From positions 3,844,001 to 3,908,000 of the forward strand of contig NW_026944386.1 in the NCBI RefSeq assembly GCF_033439725.1: 64,000 nt of DNA, read 5' to 3'. The translations under genes and the position numbers were made by a program. This DNA is from Neurospora tetraspora (lineage: Eukaryota > Ascomycota > Sordariomycetes > Sordariales > Sordariaceae). The notes under the pieces were generated by a model. That model was not told where the DNA came from, did no database searches, and worked only from the letters and a program-made list of their open reading frames with translations. Below are positions 1 through 11,949 of this stretch, piece after piece (position 1 is the first letter of the stretch; every line of letters begins with the position of its first letter).

Positions 1-360
1 CCAGTCTCCGCCTGCTGCACTCCTGGTTTTTTATTTTTTTTCGGAAGGATATCCTTGACGTGGAACGCACCAGTGACTGCCTTTAGGCCCAGATCGGCTG
101 CCTGCCATTCAGGCTCCTGCACAGAATTTAACAGAGATTTCAGTACATTTATCACAGGGCTAGCCTATGATGTAGTTGCACTACACTAACTGCACATGTG
201 CCATGCCAGAGCTAGTGCCATAGCCTAGAGCTATATACTCATATACTAGTCATATGTCTCAGTTACGTGTAGCCTCACGTGCGCGCGCACGGACTAGCCT
301 ACTAGGCTCCCGCATATATAGCTAATCCTCTACATATACTTCCCTTTCTCTCCTTCGTAC
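1..360. other. Left flank, no gene seen
   Basis: This stretch has a more balanced base composition than what follows, with CA/TG-rich tracts and short palindromic ACGTG-like motifs. I see no coding frame, tRNA or clear repeat in it. It may be the end of a neighbouring intergenic region or a lightly mutated repeat. Confidence 0.5.
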
Positions 361-2400
361 AATAATATATTTTTTACCCTACCCCTAATAATACCCTCTT
401 ACCCTATAATAATTTATTATACTTAATTATTATACTATGTGCACTTACCTTAAGGAAGAGTAATTATAATAATTTTAATCATTATGACGTCGTTAATTTA
501 GTATTATCGATTCATAATTAAAATTTGTCCTTATACAATTAAAACCCTATATTGTAATTCTAACTTCGAATTAAGTAAATTACTAAGCCGAATATCGCTA
601 TCAAATAATTCGTACTCTCTTTTCCCTTTTTACCTACCCGGCGTATTAATTTAGTAATTAATATTTAACAATATTATTTTATACGCTCCCCTAATAACTG
701 ATAATTTTATTATTATTACAATTAGTACCTTCGCTATTCAAAATCCGGTTAATTAGGAATATTACTTTAATATTATTTGAAAATTAAAAGTTATATTATA
801 TATTTTAGTCTACTTATATTTAATTTACTATATTATCCTTTAATTATTATAATCGGTTAGCTCTTCTAATAATAATCTTATTATTGCAAAAAAATTTAGG
901 ATTGAATATACGTTACTAATTCGCTTCCTAATTAATTAATAGCCCAACCTAAAATTCGAGCTCTATATTAATATTACTATATTATAATAGGAAATTATAT
1001 AAAATAATAATATAAATAATAATATAAATATAAATCCGAATTAGATACTTAAGCGCTGTCTAATAAATCGCTTATTTTTAAATTAATATACCCTAAGCAA
1101 TTTTAATAATTATACGAAGCTTGCTATATAACCGGTTAAAGAATTCCTCTTTATAACGTATATTGATATCGTATAAATAATATTGAATACTATAATATAA
1201 TATTAAAACCCTCTTTATATAAATAAAGCCCAAATCGCCGATATAATACTACCCTTCTAATATTAAAAAATTATCCGCTATAATACTATAAAAGATTCGA
1301 CCGTTATTCGCCGAACCTTCTTAATTAGTATAGATATATATAAACCGGCCCGCAATATTGACCATACTAAGTATATTTTAGGAGATAAATTTCTTATAGT
1401 AAATATAAGCTGTTTATTTACTCTTTTCTACTTTCGTAGGGAAATACTTTCCGTTAAATATACTAAGAGAATATTTAAAGTATAGGAAATATTTAAAAGA
1501 TATCCGGACCTTATTTTAGGTTTTATAAGGAGGAGGTACCACATTTACGAATACTAACCACTTTAAGGCATAAATAACTTCGTAAAAAATTCTATATAAT
1601 AAATTAAATTAATTAATAATCAATTATGTAATATTAAAAGGAACTAACCGGTAAATAATCTCTTTACTATAATAATAATTCTAAATAACCGCTTCTATAA
1701 CCTCCCCTTAATTAAAGATTTCGAGCGCTATTAATAATTTCATTATAATAAGGATCTATTGACTATCTTTCAAATTACCCTTGCGAATAAAACGCTTATA
1801 GAACTCCTAGAATAGAAACCGATTTATTCTAAAATAAAATTAGGATATTCTCAATAGTAACCAATTTAAAGCCTTCTAAATTCGCCTATATAATTCGGTA
1901 TATTCTATATTAAACCGCTATATACTATTAAGAATATAAGTGATAAAATTATACTAATAAATAATAGATACAACTATTCCGACTATCGCTATTAGGGTAT
2001 TATTTTCTATATCGTTATCGATTTTATTATTAAGTACGAATAGTACTAAATTAATAAAGGCATTATTAATTATAAAAATATTTCTAAAGTAATTTTACAA
2101 AACGATTCAAAACGGTTTTTAATAAGAACGAATAAATTATTATAATCCATTTTCGTAATATTAAAATTGAAGGAAATAATCGGGTAAAGAAGGACGATAA
2201 ATTAAATATAATAAGGAGGAAATTCTTATAAGGGGTTACAAGGCTCGAATACTAACTGAATATACTAGAGTTCCTTAGAATTTATAGAGTATTATAGAGT
2301 ATAAGAGGTAAATATACGGTATAAATTATATTTTTGAACGTATATACATTTTATCGGTTTGTATGATCATACCAAAAAATATACAATTTTTTAGCTATAT
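361..2400. repeat. RIP-degraded AT-rich block 1
   Basis: The composition changes abruptly to strings of TTAATTA and TATAATA with few CA or TG dinucleotides, which is the footprint of repeat-induced point mutation (C to T on either strand). No open frame survives. A transposase relic can be read on the minus strand within it (about 1000-1600). The remainder (1600-2400) is probably the 5' part of the same element, but I could not read it. The block ends near 2400, just before the first HET fragment. Confidence 0.8.
1000..1600 (-). pseudogene. PIF/Harbinger-like DDE transposase relic (RIP-mutated)
   Basis: One minus-strand frame, read through stops that RIP could have made, gives consecutive landmarks of the HARBI1-like DDE_Tnp_4 family. 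In order these are a KYFLYFK segment; IFNGK where the family has a DGT motif; SKxTAYIYYKKFISQN where the family has a Y-RKG-SQN motif; TNWEGSANNGRIF where it has GWEGSAxDxRV; YYIGDLGF where it has YYLxDxGY; then KEEFFNRLYSKLR where it has ELFNxRHSxLR. The first catalytic Asp reads as Asn and the position expected for the catalytic Glu reads as Lys. Both are G-to-A changes, as RIP makes. The element is certainly inactive. I did not find terminal inverted repeats. The assignment rests on motif order remembered from the family, not on a search. Confidence 0.75.
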
Positions 2401-2733
2401 ATAACCCTAACCCGGGCAAGGCTATGCGAGGCTGATATAAGGGGGTCGTAAATTACATTTTCTCACGGCAACCGGCCAAACGATACCACTTTTGTACGGT
2501 TTTCGTAAAAAAACGGTCGTATAGACCCCTTTATACGGCAACCGTACGAGAACAAACGCAGTCTTACGCGGCAGCCGAGTCTCACGTTATTCGACTGCTT
2601 TCAGACTCTGGATCCGGCAGAGGATGAAAATTTCAGCGACACCAACATCAACAGACCACGTAGCCTCTTTAGTGGGCGCGAGAGGCCGGCCATCATTGAT
2701 CCTGACCTGCCGCGGCGCTAGCTACATACTTGT

Positions 2734-3333
2734 TTGGCGGACCACAAGGATACTTGCCCTCTGTATAGGAGCCAGAACAGAACAGCTTCTACCTTTCGCC
2801 TCATCGATACGAGCACCAGAGCAGTTGTTGAGTTCACGAATCACCGTCTTGGGGATATCCAATATGTAGCTCTCAGCTATGTATGGGGCAACGGGCACAA
2901 AACTACCTTGAGGCATGACACTCTCACTCAACTACAGTTAGTTGATTCCTTACGAGTGGTTGGACCGCAGACAGTGTTAGATGCGATCAAATTGACCTCT
3001 GACATGGGTATTCATTACCTCTGGGTGGACGCTTTCTGCATCATCCAGGACGACGAAAATGACAAAGCCGCCCAGCTCCAGCTGATGGCTGAGATCTATC
3101 AATATGCCCTCTTCATCGTTGTGGCTGCTGTCGGCAACGACGCCCAAGCAGGGCTTCCAGGAGTCAGCATACCAAGGGAAGCTATTCAACAAAACGTTTT
3201 GGTGAAAAAAGCAGAAAGTCCAGAACTGGTGTTCATTACATACCACCAGGGGCTGCATCCAAGTATCCATTGCGGCGCTTGTTCATGCTCTCTATCCATA
3301 CTCCCAGATAAAGCAGTCGGGTATGTACCATGA
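2734..3333 (+). pseudogene. HET-domain gene, N-terminal fragment (broken)
   Basis: This fragment encodes the first half of a heterokaryon-incompatibility (HET) domain: an RLIDT entry motif, then YVALSYVWG, then LWVDAFCIIQDDENDKAAQ. These match the usual ALSYxWG and LWIDxLCIIQDDxxDW blocks. The third block, a WTLQE/LSRR motif, is absent from this strand and frame. The frame runs to a stop at 3331-3333. No ATG exists in frame, because a TAG lies at 2719-2721 just upstream, and the nearest ATG (2624) opens a different frame. HET proteins trigger cell death when unlike fungal individuals fuse; this copy cannot make a full domain. The missing third block lies just downstream on the opposite strand. 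Confidence 0.7.
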
Positions 3334-3369
3334 ACAGGGGAGGAGATAGGGCAAGCCAGGGGAATCGGC

Positions 3370-3600
3370 TCAATCGAGTCGCTGGACTGGAAAGCAGGAG
3401 TTCAAGTCACTATGGGCAGTCTTTGTGTCAATCTCCTCCCACTTTTTGCACTGTCGACATCTCCATAGCAATTGCTTGTCGGTGACGGTGAGGACGCGCC
3501 GGGACAGGACCTTTTTTTGCAGTGTCCATCCATGGGTAGACCAGTCATAGTCTCTCATCTTGTCCCGCGGTGCGAGTGTCGACATGAGCCATATGTGGTC
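3370..3600 (-). pseudogene. HET-domain gene, C-terminal fragment in inverted orientation
   Basis: The minus strand encodes DYDWSTHGWTLQKKVLSRRV followed by LTVTDKQLLWRC. This is the third conserved block of a HET domain (WxTRGWTxQExLLSRRxLxFTxxQxxxxC). The frame is open from about 3607 to 3370, with a TGA just upstream, so it has no N-terminal blocks of its own. The preceding plus-strand fragment has blocks one and two but lacks this one. The simplest reading is a single HET gene whose 3' part has been inverted. Two different degraded HET genes facing each other is the alternative. Confidence 0.65.
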
Positions 3601-4658
3601 AGCTCTGGATCAGCTGCACTTTGCTGCTGGCCCCTTGATACTGCTATCGGAAGGAACGCTGTTGTTGACTGTATAGCTCCGCCGGCACAGATGTCGAGCT
3701 GGATGAATATCGGAGAATTTACCAAACGAAGGAAAACTCGCTTGAAAGAAGATAATGACAGGGGGAAAAAGGAGATTACCTGGCGGTTTTTGATGGGGAC
3801 TGATGATGCAAGTGGGAAAGAGACGGGAAGAAAAAAAAACATACAACACCAGGGATTCGCTGGTCGTCACCGACCCAACTACTAGTCTGGCCCTCACTGG
3901 CTTATCTATGGGAGAGCGGACGGGATCCCGAGTTTTCCAGTGGGTATGGTCGTATGTGATAGTATCTATCCAAGATTTTACCTTATGTCCTTCACGTGCG
4001 TGCAGGTTTGTTATCATCGGACTTCGTTTTAAGACTTCCAGGTTTGGGTGCGTGTCAAAGAGATAAGTATCTTTCAATGACCCTTCCTACTTCACAATTA
4101 ATGCGACTTTGATATCATTATAGTACCAATCTTTTTGTTCAAAGCTGGGGACTGGTTCTCTCTGTTGGTTCTCCTTAGTTGGTTGACATCGACGGACACC
4201 TGCATTTGGTTAAGCTGGCGGGTTGGGTAGCAATGGCCAAAGTCGCGAGGCAGCAACTACCCGGCAGCAACTACCCGGCAGCAACTGCTCAGCCTCCTTT
4301 TACCTTTAACCCCGCACTTTCCTTCCTCAAACATGGTCAGAACATCACGAAAGCTTGGGAACTATGACAGTTGGGAAGCCGTTACCCACCCAAGTTCTTT
4401 GCTGGGGTGTATTTGAAGGGGAATTTGGCACGTCATCATCTTCCTTCAACCAGACACTCAGCTCGATCATCGAATTCATCACACTGGTTTTCCCATAGTC
4501 TCAGGACGCGCTTTTTTCAACTCCTGGAGAGTTCCTCTGCTTGAATTTCTTTCAAACAGAAATCGCCACCTTTCCACCAACAGAGCCCCCTTCAAGCAGC
4601 TATTGGAAGTTCGATGTCTTGAATCGCTGCTACCCTGAGAGCCTGAGACAGTCCAAAG
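3601..4658. other. Intergenic; 14-bp tandem triplet
   Basis: I see no convincing gene here. A 14-bp unit beginning GGCAGCAACTA is present in three copies at about 4249-4290, the last one diverged. The rest probably holds the promoter and leader of the HET gene that starts at 4659. Confidence 0.5.
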
Positions 4659-6488
4659 ATGCGCCTACTCAAGACCGACACGTTTGAACTCGTCGAGTTT
4701 GTGGGCGAAGAGTTCCCAAAATATGCCATCTTGTCGCACACATGGGAAGGAAAAGAGGTCAGCTTCCACGACATTCAGCATCCCGATGCCCTTACCTACA
4801 TAAAGGCCGACGAGCCGCCTACTTCAGCCTGGCAAAGGTCAAGCACGCGTGCCGCAAGGCACAGGAGGACGAGTTCGAATTCATTTGGATCGATACCTGC
4901 TGTATCGACAAATCCAGCAGTGCCGAGTTGCAGGAGGCCATCAATTCCATGTTCGCGTGGTATCGGAAGTCAGCCATCTGCTATGCTTTCCTCTCCGACA
5001 TCCAGAGGCCCAGTGGATCCATTGACCCATCAAGTTTCGATATCACCTGTTCGCGCTGGTTCACAAGAGGCTGGACCTTGCAGGAGTTGTTGGCCCCTGA
5101 CTTTCTGTATTTCTACGATGCCTCCTGGGAGCTATTAGGCTCGCGCAGTGGTTGGGCAGAGAGTATTTCGAAAGCAACCACAATTCCGGTCGATTGCCTA
5201 GCTGGCCCAGAGTACGGCGAATGTGATGTATACCAGGACAGAAACGGCTCCCTCATGCGGATACCAAAACCCAGGAAAAGCATCGAAGACAAGCTTCAGC
5301 AAACCACTGTGGCTGCAAGGATGTCTTGGGCCGCGAACAGACAAACTACCAGAGTCGAGGACGAGGCGTACTGCCTGCTCGGGCTGTTCGATATCAATAT
5401 GCCTATGCTTTACGGAGAGGGTAACAAGGCTTTCATGCGACTGCAACAGGAGATCATGAAAACATCTGATGATGCTACCATTCTCGCCTGGGGTTATGGC
5501 ATACCTCCCGACCATGACACATATATGGATATGGCTCATGGAAACTGCGCATGATCCTCAAATGTACCGTCGACGCCTACGTGAGCAAGCATGAAAAATC
5601 AGATCTCGTTCGCTATTGGCCACATCTCCTGCGGATTTTCGGTTTGCCGGAGGTCTTAAAAGAGACAGCCAAGGCCTGTCACTCGACTTTGGCATCAGCC
5701 AGCGGGGTCTGATGTTGGATGGCCTCTTTGGATTTGACACACGTTATTGTCTCCAATATCTCTTTCTTCCGTGCACTGACGCCCATGACAATATCTTGGC
5801 TCTTCCAATGCTTTCCCTGTTGAGCATTTATCGTTCTCAATCCTACCGTGATAGAAGCCTTGCGAACACTCTTTGTGTACCTCTATCAACGGCGCCTGCA
5901 GGCAGAATCTCGACATATTATCGTGATTATTTGTCAATAAAACAGGGAAAATACTACCTCGGTGCTAATTATAACACCCTGGCACTACCATCAATGTCAT
6001 TGTCTGATCAGTTCTTCAACAGCCGAACTTTGGAATTGAGCTTCCGGAAACAGCCACCGTGGCCCAGGCACGAGGATTCAGAATTCAGTCTGGAGACAGT
6101 GTATCCTGCCCTGTCAAGACAACCATTTCGGTTCGTCGCCGATATAAATGTGACGGCCCCCGTAGCCTCAAACGTCGACGTTTTTCCTGACGACAATCCT
6201 TGGGCCCATTCATGGACTTCTCACGCCTTTCAGTCATCCGAGCTCCCCTCACACAGTCTAGTATTTATCTTGAACATCACTGGTAAGAGGATACTGCTGG
6301 TATTGGGTACGTGGAGTGGCGGGGAGGCCCCTAGGTCTCTGGCTTGCCATACTGCGATTTTGGGTGCAAAAGAGTTGCTGAGACCTACACTGACCGATCT
6401 CACTTCACTTTCGACAAAATTTTCTTCAAGAGAAAACCTACCCACACCTATAGTTTTCCTCCACGTACCTATAGTCCCCCAAGGTTAG
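4659..6488 (+). pseudogene. HET-domain gene of the HET-E/HET-D type, frame-disrupted
   Basis: The ATG at 4659 opens with MRLLKTDTFELVEF and then KYAILSHTW, the typical start of HET-D/E/R-type proteins. The frame must then shift by one base at about 4800-4822 to continue with IWIDTCCIDKSSSAELQEAI, SRWFTRGWTLQELLAP, DEAYCLLGLFDINMPMLYGE and TILAWGYG. That second frame ends at 5554. The characteristic next segment, LLATSPADF...ISQRGLML, resumes in the first frame at about 5604 and runs to 6488. The second break may be a further indel or an unrecognised short intron (GT-AG candidates exist at 5563-5602); the first cannot be an intron, because coding text abuts on both sides. All three HET blocks are otherwise well kept, so the damage looks recent. 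The RIP island begins directly after its end. Confidence 0.75.
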
Positions 6489-6734
6489 GGTCCCTAGCAC
6501 CCTATAATAATCAATAATACCCGATATTCAAAAGTCCACTTTTAGCCGTGAAAATACCTTATTTCAATGTACGAAATATTGTATTATATTTCTATAAAAT
6601 TTCTAGCCAGTCTTGCACTTGCACCCATCCCTTTTTAAACTTAGTAATTTCGAAAGATTTTACACGTTATATTAATACTACTCTACAATACGACCCTACT
6701 AATAAATCGCGCTAACTCTCTACGGCTAATTAAC
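6489..6734. repeat. RIP-degraded edge of island 2
   Basis: AT-rich sequence without an open frame lies between the HET gene and the first LTR element. Its last five bases (TTAAC, 6730-6734) are the left target-site duplication of that element. Confidence 0.6.
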
Positions 6735-6983
6735 TGTGACGGGTCTGAACGAGTAAAGCACAGCGTACAGTCGTATGGTTGAAATGCTATATTTGACAAA
6801 GAGGAAAAGGAAGACTGCACTAGAAGGGTGCAGTTAAAAGAAGGTTTTGTACAGGTCGCTTGGAGCGTACGGGCCAGGCAGTCATGCGGGTCTGGCCAAC
6901 CAAAAGGCTCGCATCCCTATTGATAAGGTAGGCTACGGCTTGCCATTAGCCAAGCTTAACCCCTGGGCTCTAGCCTTATGACA
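6735..6983 (+). repeat. Left LTR of the 1.9-kb element
   Basis: This 249-bp copy keeps most of its G and C, for example CAGTCATGCGGGTCT, where the right copy has CAGTTATACGGGTCT. It is therefore the better template for the original LTR. Confidence 0.8.
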
Positions 6984-8360
6984 TTACCCTCTTACTCCTT
7001 AAGAAAAGGGGTATCCCTGCTCCCCCCTAAAAAGGGCGGTCCACCGCACAAAGTATTAAACGCAACTAATTATATAAAGGTAACGAAATCTATTAACAAC
7101 CGCTCCCAACCAAATGCCTATTTAAACGGGGAAGAAGTTAACAACACCAAAAAAAGTATCTACACTAAACTTCCAAACAAATGCTGTACGACCACCTACT
7201 TACTACCCGAGTCGGCGGTACCCTACTAGACACCCACCCTTATAGAATTGCTTCCTAGTACACGGGAGCCAAGACTAAATTAGGGAATATATTTATACCT
7301 TGCCTATCTAGGGCTCTCTTCTGCTAGGTAAATCTATACGCGAGTAGTTAGTATTAAGGTGATTACCTAGTGCTTCGTATCGCTCTACTTCTCCTGCCGG
7401 TAGTAACTATTATTACTACTGTAACTATATCTCCGTATAATTCCCTCGCCAAGAAACGACCTCAATAAAATCTTTATGTTTACGAAATATAACGTCTACT
7501 ACCCTCCTATGATTGCGTTTTGCAACAAACATTATTAATAATATAATTAAGCAGCGAAGAGTACTATACGGTAGTCTTACTACCTATTTAACTAGTAGAT
7601 AGTATACTTAATAAGCCGCAAAGGTCCCTCCTTTTAGATATGTAGTATTCTTTTACCCCCAATATTATTAGGGCTACTTTTAATAGGGCACTATTTAGTT
7701 TAAGAGCTCCTCCTCTTAACTATTATCGTCGTAACCGTCTAAGCCTCCACCGGGTCGAAATAGACTAACTTTATCTTATATAATTAATATCGCTCCTTAG
7801 ACTAGAGCCTCTACTATTATATCCTCTCTTTCCTCCCCTATCTCCTTATTTAAGTAAAATTTAACGTTTCTCTAGCGACGCTAATATCGAGGGATCGTTG
7901 GTATTTTTTGCTGGGCATACTTAGCGGAGGCAAAGGCTAAGGAAAGTATTACTATTAAAAATAGTAGGCGAAAGGTAGGCGATGAGCCTATATTGCAAAA
8001 GGCGAGTCTATCTACGTAGAGGCTTGAACGTTCGAAATTTTGGGGAGAATTGGTGCCGTTATTGAGAGGGACGGGAGTCCAGGTAGTAGCGGCTGAGATT
8101 AGGGTAGATCGTAGACGAATGGGGTAGATCGAGCGAGAAGAGTGTTGCTAGGGATTGTGAGAGTGGTAGAGACTCTTCTAGCGTACCGGCGAAAGGGAGG
8201 CGATACGAGAAATGTAGAGGAAGGGGTACTATCGCTAAGGGATAAGAGTAGCGGCAAGAGGTTGTCGTTGAGGAACGAGAGCGACGGTAGGAGACTCTTT
8301 GGGCGTACCTACGAGAGAATGATAACTATAACGAAGGTTTAAAAAGAGGATCAAATATAA

Positions 8361-8609
8361 TATAACGGGTTTGAACGAATAAAGTATAGCGTATAGTCGT
8401 ATAGTTGAAATACTATATTTAATAAAGAAGAAAAGGAAGACTATATTAGAAGGGTATAGTCAAAAGAAGGTTTTATACAAGTCGCTTAGAGCGCACGAGC
8501 CAGGCAGTTATACGGGTCTGGCCAACCAAAAGGCTCGCATCCCTATCAATAAGGTAGGCTACAGCTTAGTATTAGCCAAGCTTAACCCCTAGGCTCTAGC
8601 CCTATAATA
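8361..8609 (+). repeat. Right LTR of the 1.9-kb element
   Basis: This copy matches the left LTR over its full 249 bp with no length change. Most differences are C-to-T or G-to-A relative to the left copy, as expected from RIP after insertion. Confidence 0.8.
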
Positions 8610-8614
8610 TTAAC

Positions 8615-9604
8615 GTACGCTAATTAATTATATTATAGTTAATAAGTATTAATAGTTAGTTATAAATACCCTCTACCGATTACCGCTACCGTCGCTCTTC
8701 GTTTATTAATATAAATATAACTTTCGCTTCGTCCGCTTCCTTTACCCACGAAAAATAGGCTATCCTTATTAGTAATCCCTTCTTATCCTCGCCTTTATAA
8801 TAAACACTCAATAAGGTTCGACGAAATTTCGTAGCAATATATCGTTAGTATCGTTTTAATATTATGATTTAGTATAATTATAAATACTTTACTAAAAATC
8901 CGAATTACCTTTAATACGATTAGACCTATTATTATATTTATCGATGCGACTATACTACGTATTTCCTATATGCTAAACCCAACCCCTATAGTAAAAATAG
9001 TTTATATTTAGAAAATTCACGCTAGGTTGTCCTTTTTATATTGCGAAAAAAGTAAAGACGACGAATAGTCTTCATTAATCTATTAAGGTTTTTAATACTT
9101 CTTATGAAAGTTACCCCCTATTACGATATTTTGAAAATTATTTAATTTTATAGGAAAAAAGTTTTAAATTTAAATAACAAAGTACGTTAATATATAACGG
9201 GCTTGGTTAAAGCTAGAGAATTAATAATATAATTTATTTACTCTATAATTAAATCCTATTACCTTAAATCTCTTTTAACTTTTAAAGATATCGATAATAT
9301 ACGGTTCCAGGTACGAAAGTCGACCGTAATAGGTATAAGGATATATAGTCGTTTATTAAAAGGATTAAATACGAGGAAGTTATTATTTATCGCTATATCG
9401 ATTAAAATAATGAGTAAAATACTATATTATCGAGTACTTTTTAATTATTAGATTCTTAATGTAAAATATAGTAACGCAACCCTTATACCTTTGCTTTCGA
9501 CGCAACGTATAAAACTAACCGCTGTTATCTCCCTTTAATATAGAGAATCCTTCTTACTTATAAAAAGAATTTAATATTGATTTTTTAATTAGTATTTAAT
9601 AACG
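8615..9604 (+). pseudogene. Unidentified RIP-degraded sequence between the two LTR elements
   Basis: This AT-rich stretch can be read on the plus strand as a long frame in which every stop could derive from RIP (TAA, TAG or TGA from CAA, CAG, TGG or CGA). It contains readable pieces such as IIIFIDATILRISYMLNP. I do not recognise the protein and cannot exclude that the frame is chance. The segment forms the left flank of the Gypsy insertion. Confidence 0.35.
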
Positions 9605-9609
9605 AGGGG

Positions 9610-9811
9610 TGTTATGGGGCTAAGGCCTAGGCTATGGCGCTCTGGTTATTGACTAGAGCTGTCATAAAGCGCCGTGGCTGTGTCTGTATAGCCCCTATTA
9701 AAACCTCGCATTTCCGGTGGAGCCGCCTCTTAAATAGAACTTTCCTTCTTTATAGAACCTTAATTAAACTATACGATTAATACCTATATTAACCGTACTA
9801 TCCCTATTATA
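9610..9811 (+). repeat. 5' LTR of the Gypsy element
   Basis: Begins TGTTATGGGGC and ends CCCTATTATA. Its first half keeps more G/C than the 3' LTR, and its second half keeps less. Confidence 0.85.
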
Positions 9812-10899
9812 TTAGGTTCTATTTTAATAAACCTAATAGAATAGGATGAGTAGCCGCTATAATAGTAGTAATAGGGCCTACTTACTTAAATAGCCGTAGT
9901 TAGAATTCCCGTAGAATTTTCCGCCGCTATAGCCGTTATAATTATAAAATAAAAAGAAGTTACGAAGAAAGAAATTGTATACTTCGTATAAGAGAAAGAA
10001 GACTTTGTTAGGGTATTATTTACTAACGATATATTCGCCTAAGTAGTAAGAATAACGTTTAATATATAATTTATTATTTAAAATTAATAAAATTCCTTTA
10101 ATATTAATATAATTATTATAATAATTACTATTACCCCGAATATTATAATCGGTATTATATAAAAAGACGTTCCTTATTATAATTCTAAATATAAAAATAT
10201 CCGCTAATTAAAATAGGACTGAACCTCCACTATATTTAATTTCTATATTATCCGATTACACTTCATATACGAAGAAGAGAAGTCGGTAGGAATTATTATT
10301 AGTAATAAATTGGGCTAATTAATATTATTAAACGTCCTCCCGGTTGATAAAATAGTTAAGGTAGAAGCTTTTTAGCGCTGTAGCGGTATTAGCGGTGCTT
10401 ATAAACCCGAGGATTTCTTTAATTATTTCGAATTAATTTTTAGTAATAAAAATGAAAAAAGATTAGCCTTAACCCGTTTATATATTATACGATAAAGAGA
10501 GAATTAATTCCTATTGGATTGGTTCTTTACGTTCGAAGAGAATTTTACGAAAATTAGAAGTTTTATTTAGGAAGATAATTTTAAATTAATTTAGTTAAAA
10601 ACTTCTATATTTAATGCTCTTTATAATTAATTAATTTTAATTTGTATATTCGAAACCTACAACCTTTATTTCGAATAGTTAAAAGATATTATATAAAAAT
10701 TTAAAGTTAATAAAGCTTTCCGTAATATCGGAGGTAATAATAAAGGATATAATAATTGTTATTAGAGCTCCCTTTTTTAGCGCGACCTTACCCCTATTTT
10801 TAAATATTTTAAGGATATAGATAATAATATTACGATAGATTATATTAAGATAAAGGGTAATTCTAATAATAAGGACGTTAAGTGTATTAAATAGGTTTC

Positions 10900-11000
10900 C
10901 TAGGACGAATAAAATAAGTGCCGTATTTTAAATCTTTATTTCTATTATAGAGTTAACGGATATATAGTCAGTAATTATATATATTAATTAGTATAATGTC
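10900..11000 (+). pseudogene. Gag zinc-knuckle relic
   Basis: The frame reads LYFYYRVNGYIVSNYIY, with Tyr codons (TAT) at the spacing of a CX2CX4HX4C knuckle. TGT-to-TAT and CAC-to-TAT are RIP-type changes. This is an inference from spacing and from its place between Gag and protease. Confidence 0.5.
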
Positions 11001-11949
11001 CCTCTATTAATATTAAATTTATTTAAACTAAATTTAAAATAGAACTTGTATTAGAAGATAATAATAAATATTCTTTTTTTAAAAAATTGGATAAAAAGTG
11101 ATTCCTTTATAAAGTTGAATAAAAGAATATTTTAAAATATTAAATAAAGAATCGGGAGTTAAAAGTTTCTTAGGATTTGTAGAGATAAATATTATTAAAA
11201 TATTTATTATTATTAATAATAAAGATTGTTTCTATACTTTCGTCGATGAAGGTTATTAATATTATACTATAATTAGTAAAAGTATTATTAAAAAGCTAAA
11301 AATTCCCGTTATACCTATATTTAAAAAATAAGTACGAAAAACTTTAATAAAAATAGAAGGGGCGGAAATTAAGGAGATTATTTATTTTAGGATAGATATT
11401 TATAAGTATAAATTTATTGTCTATATTTACGTAATCCCTAAATTAGAATTCTGTATTATTTTAGCGAAATTATAATTAATTATTATAAAAGCCTACTCTA
11501 TCTTTTATAAATATAAATTTTAGTATGGAATAACCGGTTATTAAATTTTGTACTTAGGATATTTCTTAAAGTGTTTTTTCCTAAAAGTTAAGGAATTTAA
11601 CAAAGTAATATACTATTTAGTAATTACGTTCGTAATTATAATAAATAGGATTAGGAAAAAGAATGGTTAATAAATTGTAGAATTGATAATATTTGTAATA
11701 AGTTTACAAAATATTGAGAAGGCCCTTAAGCTTAAGATCGGTATAATAGAAGAAGAGTTGCGAAAAATAATCCTTATAGAGATATATAATTATTTATTAG
11801 TTTAGAAGTGAGGGGAGGCTAATAAAATCAATTTTAATTGCTTAAGTTTCGACTATAAAATCGAATTTAAAAAAGATAAAAATGGTAAAGAACTACTTCT
11901 CCTTTATAGTTACCTTTATAATATATTATAAAAAGAGTTTTTAGTCTTA

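Larger units (their letters stand above)
6735..8609 (+). mobile_element. Short non-autonomous LTR retrotransposon (1,875 bp)
   Basis: Two 249-bp direct repeats (6735-6983 and 8361-8609) flank a 1,377-bp interior. The left copy starts TGTGACGGGT and ends TTATGACA, the TG..CA termini of LTRs. The right copy has A/T at the matching positions, as RIP would leave. The five bases outside the two ends are identical (TTAAC at 6730-6734 and 8610-8614), a perfect target-site duplication. The interior is too small for gag-pol. It holds one short frame from an ATG at 6978 containing LNATNYIKVTKSI, which faintly resembles the start of a Copia-type Gag; this is speculative. The element is best called a TRIM/LARD-like derivative that needed another element's proteins to move. 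Strand is arbitrary and follows that short frame. Confidence 0.8.

Noticed and set aside
2400-2420. A CCCTAACCC string suggesting telomere repeats
   Set aside because: It is a single unit without tandem copies, in the middle of a sequence that continues on both sides.
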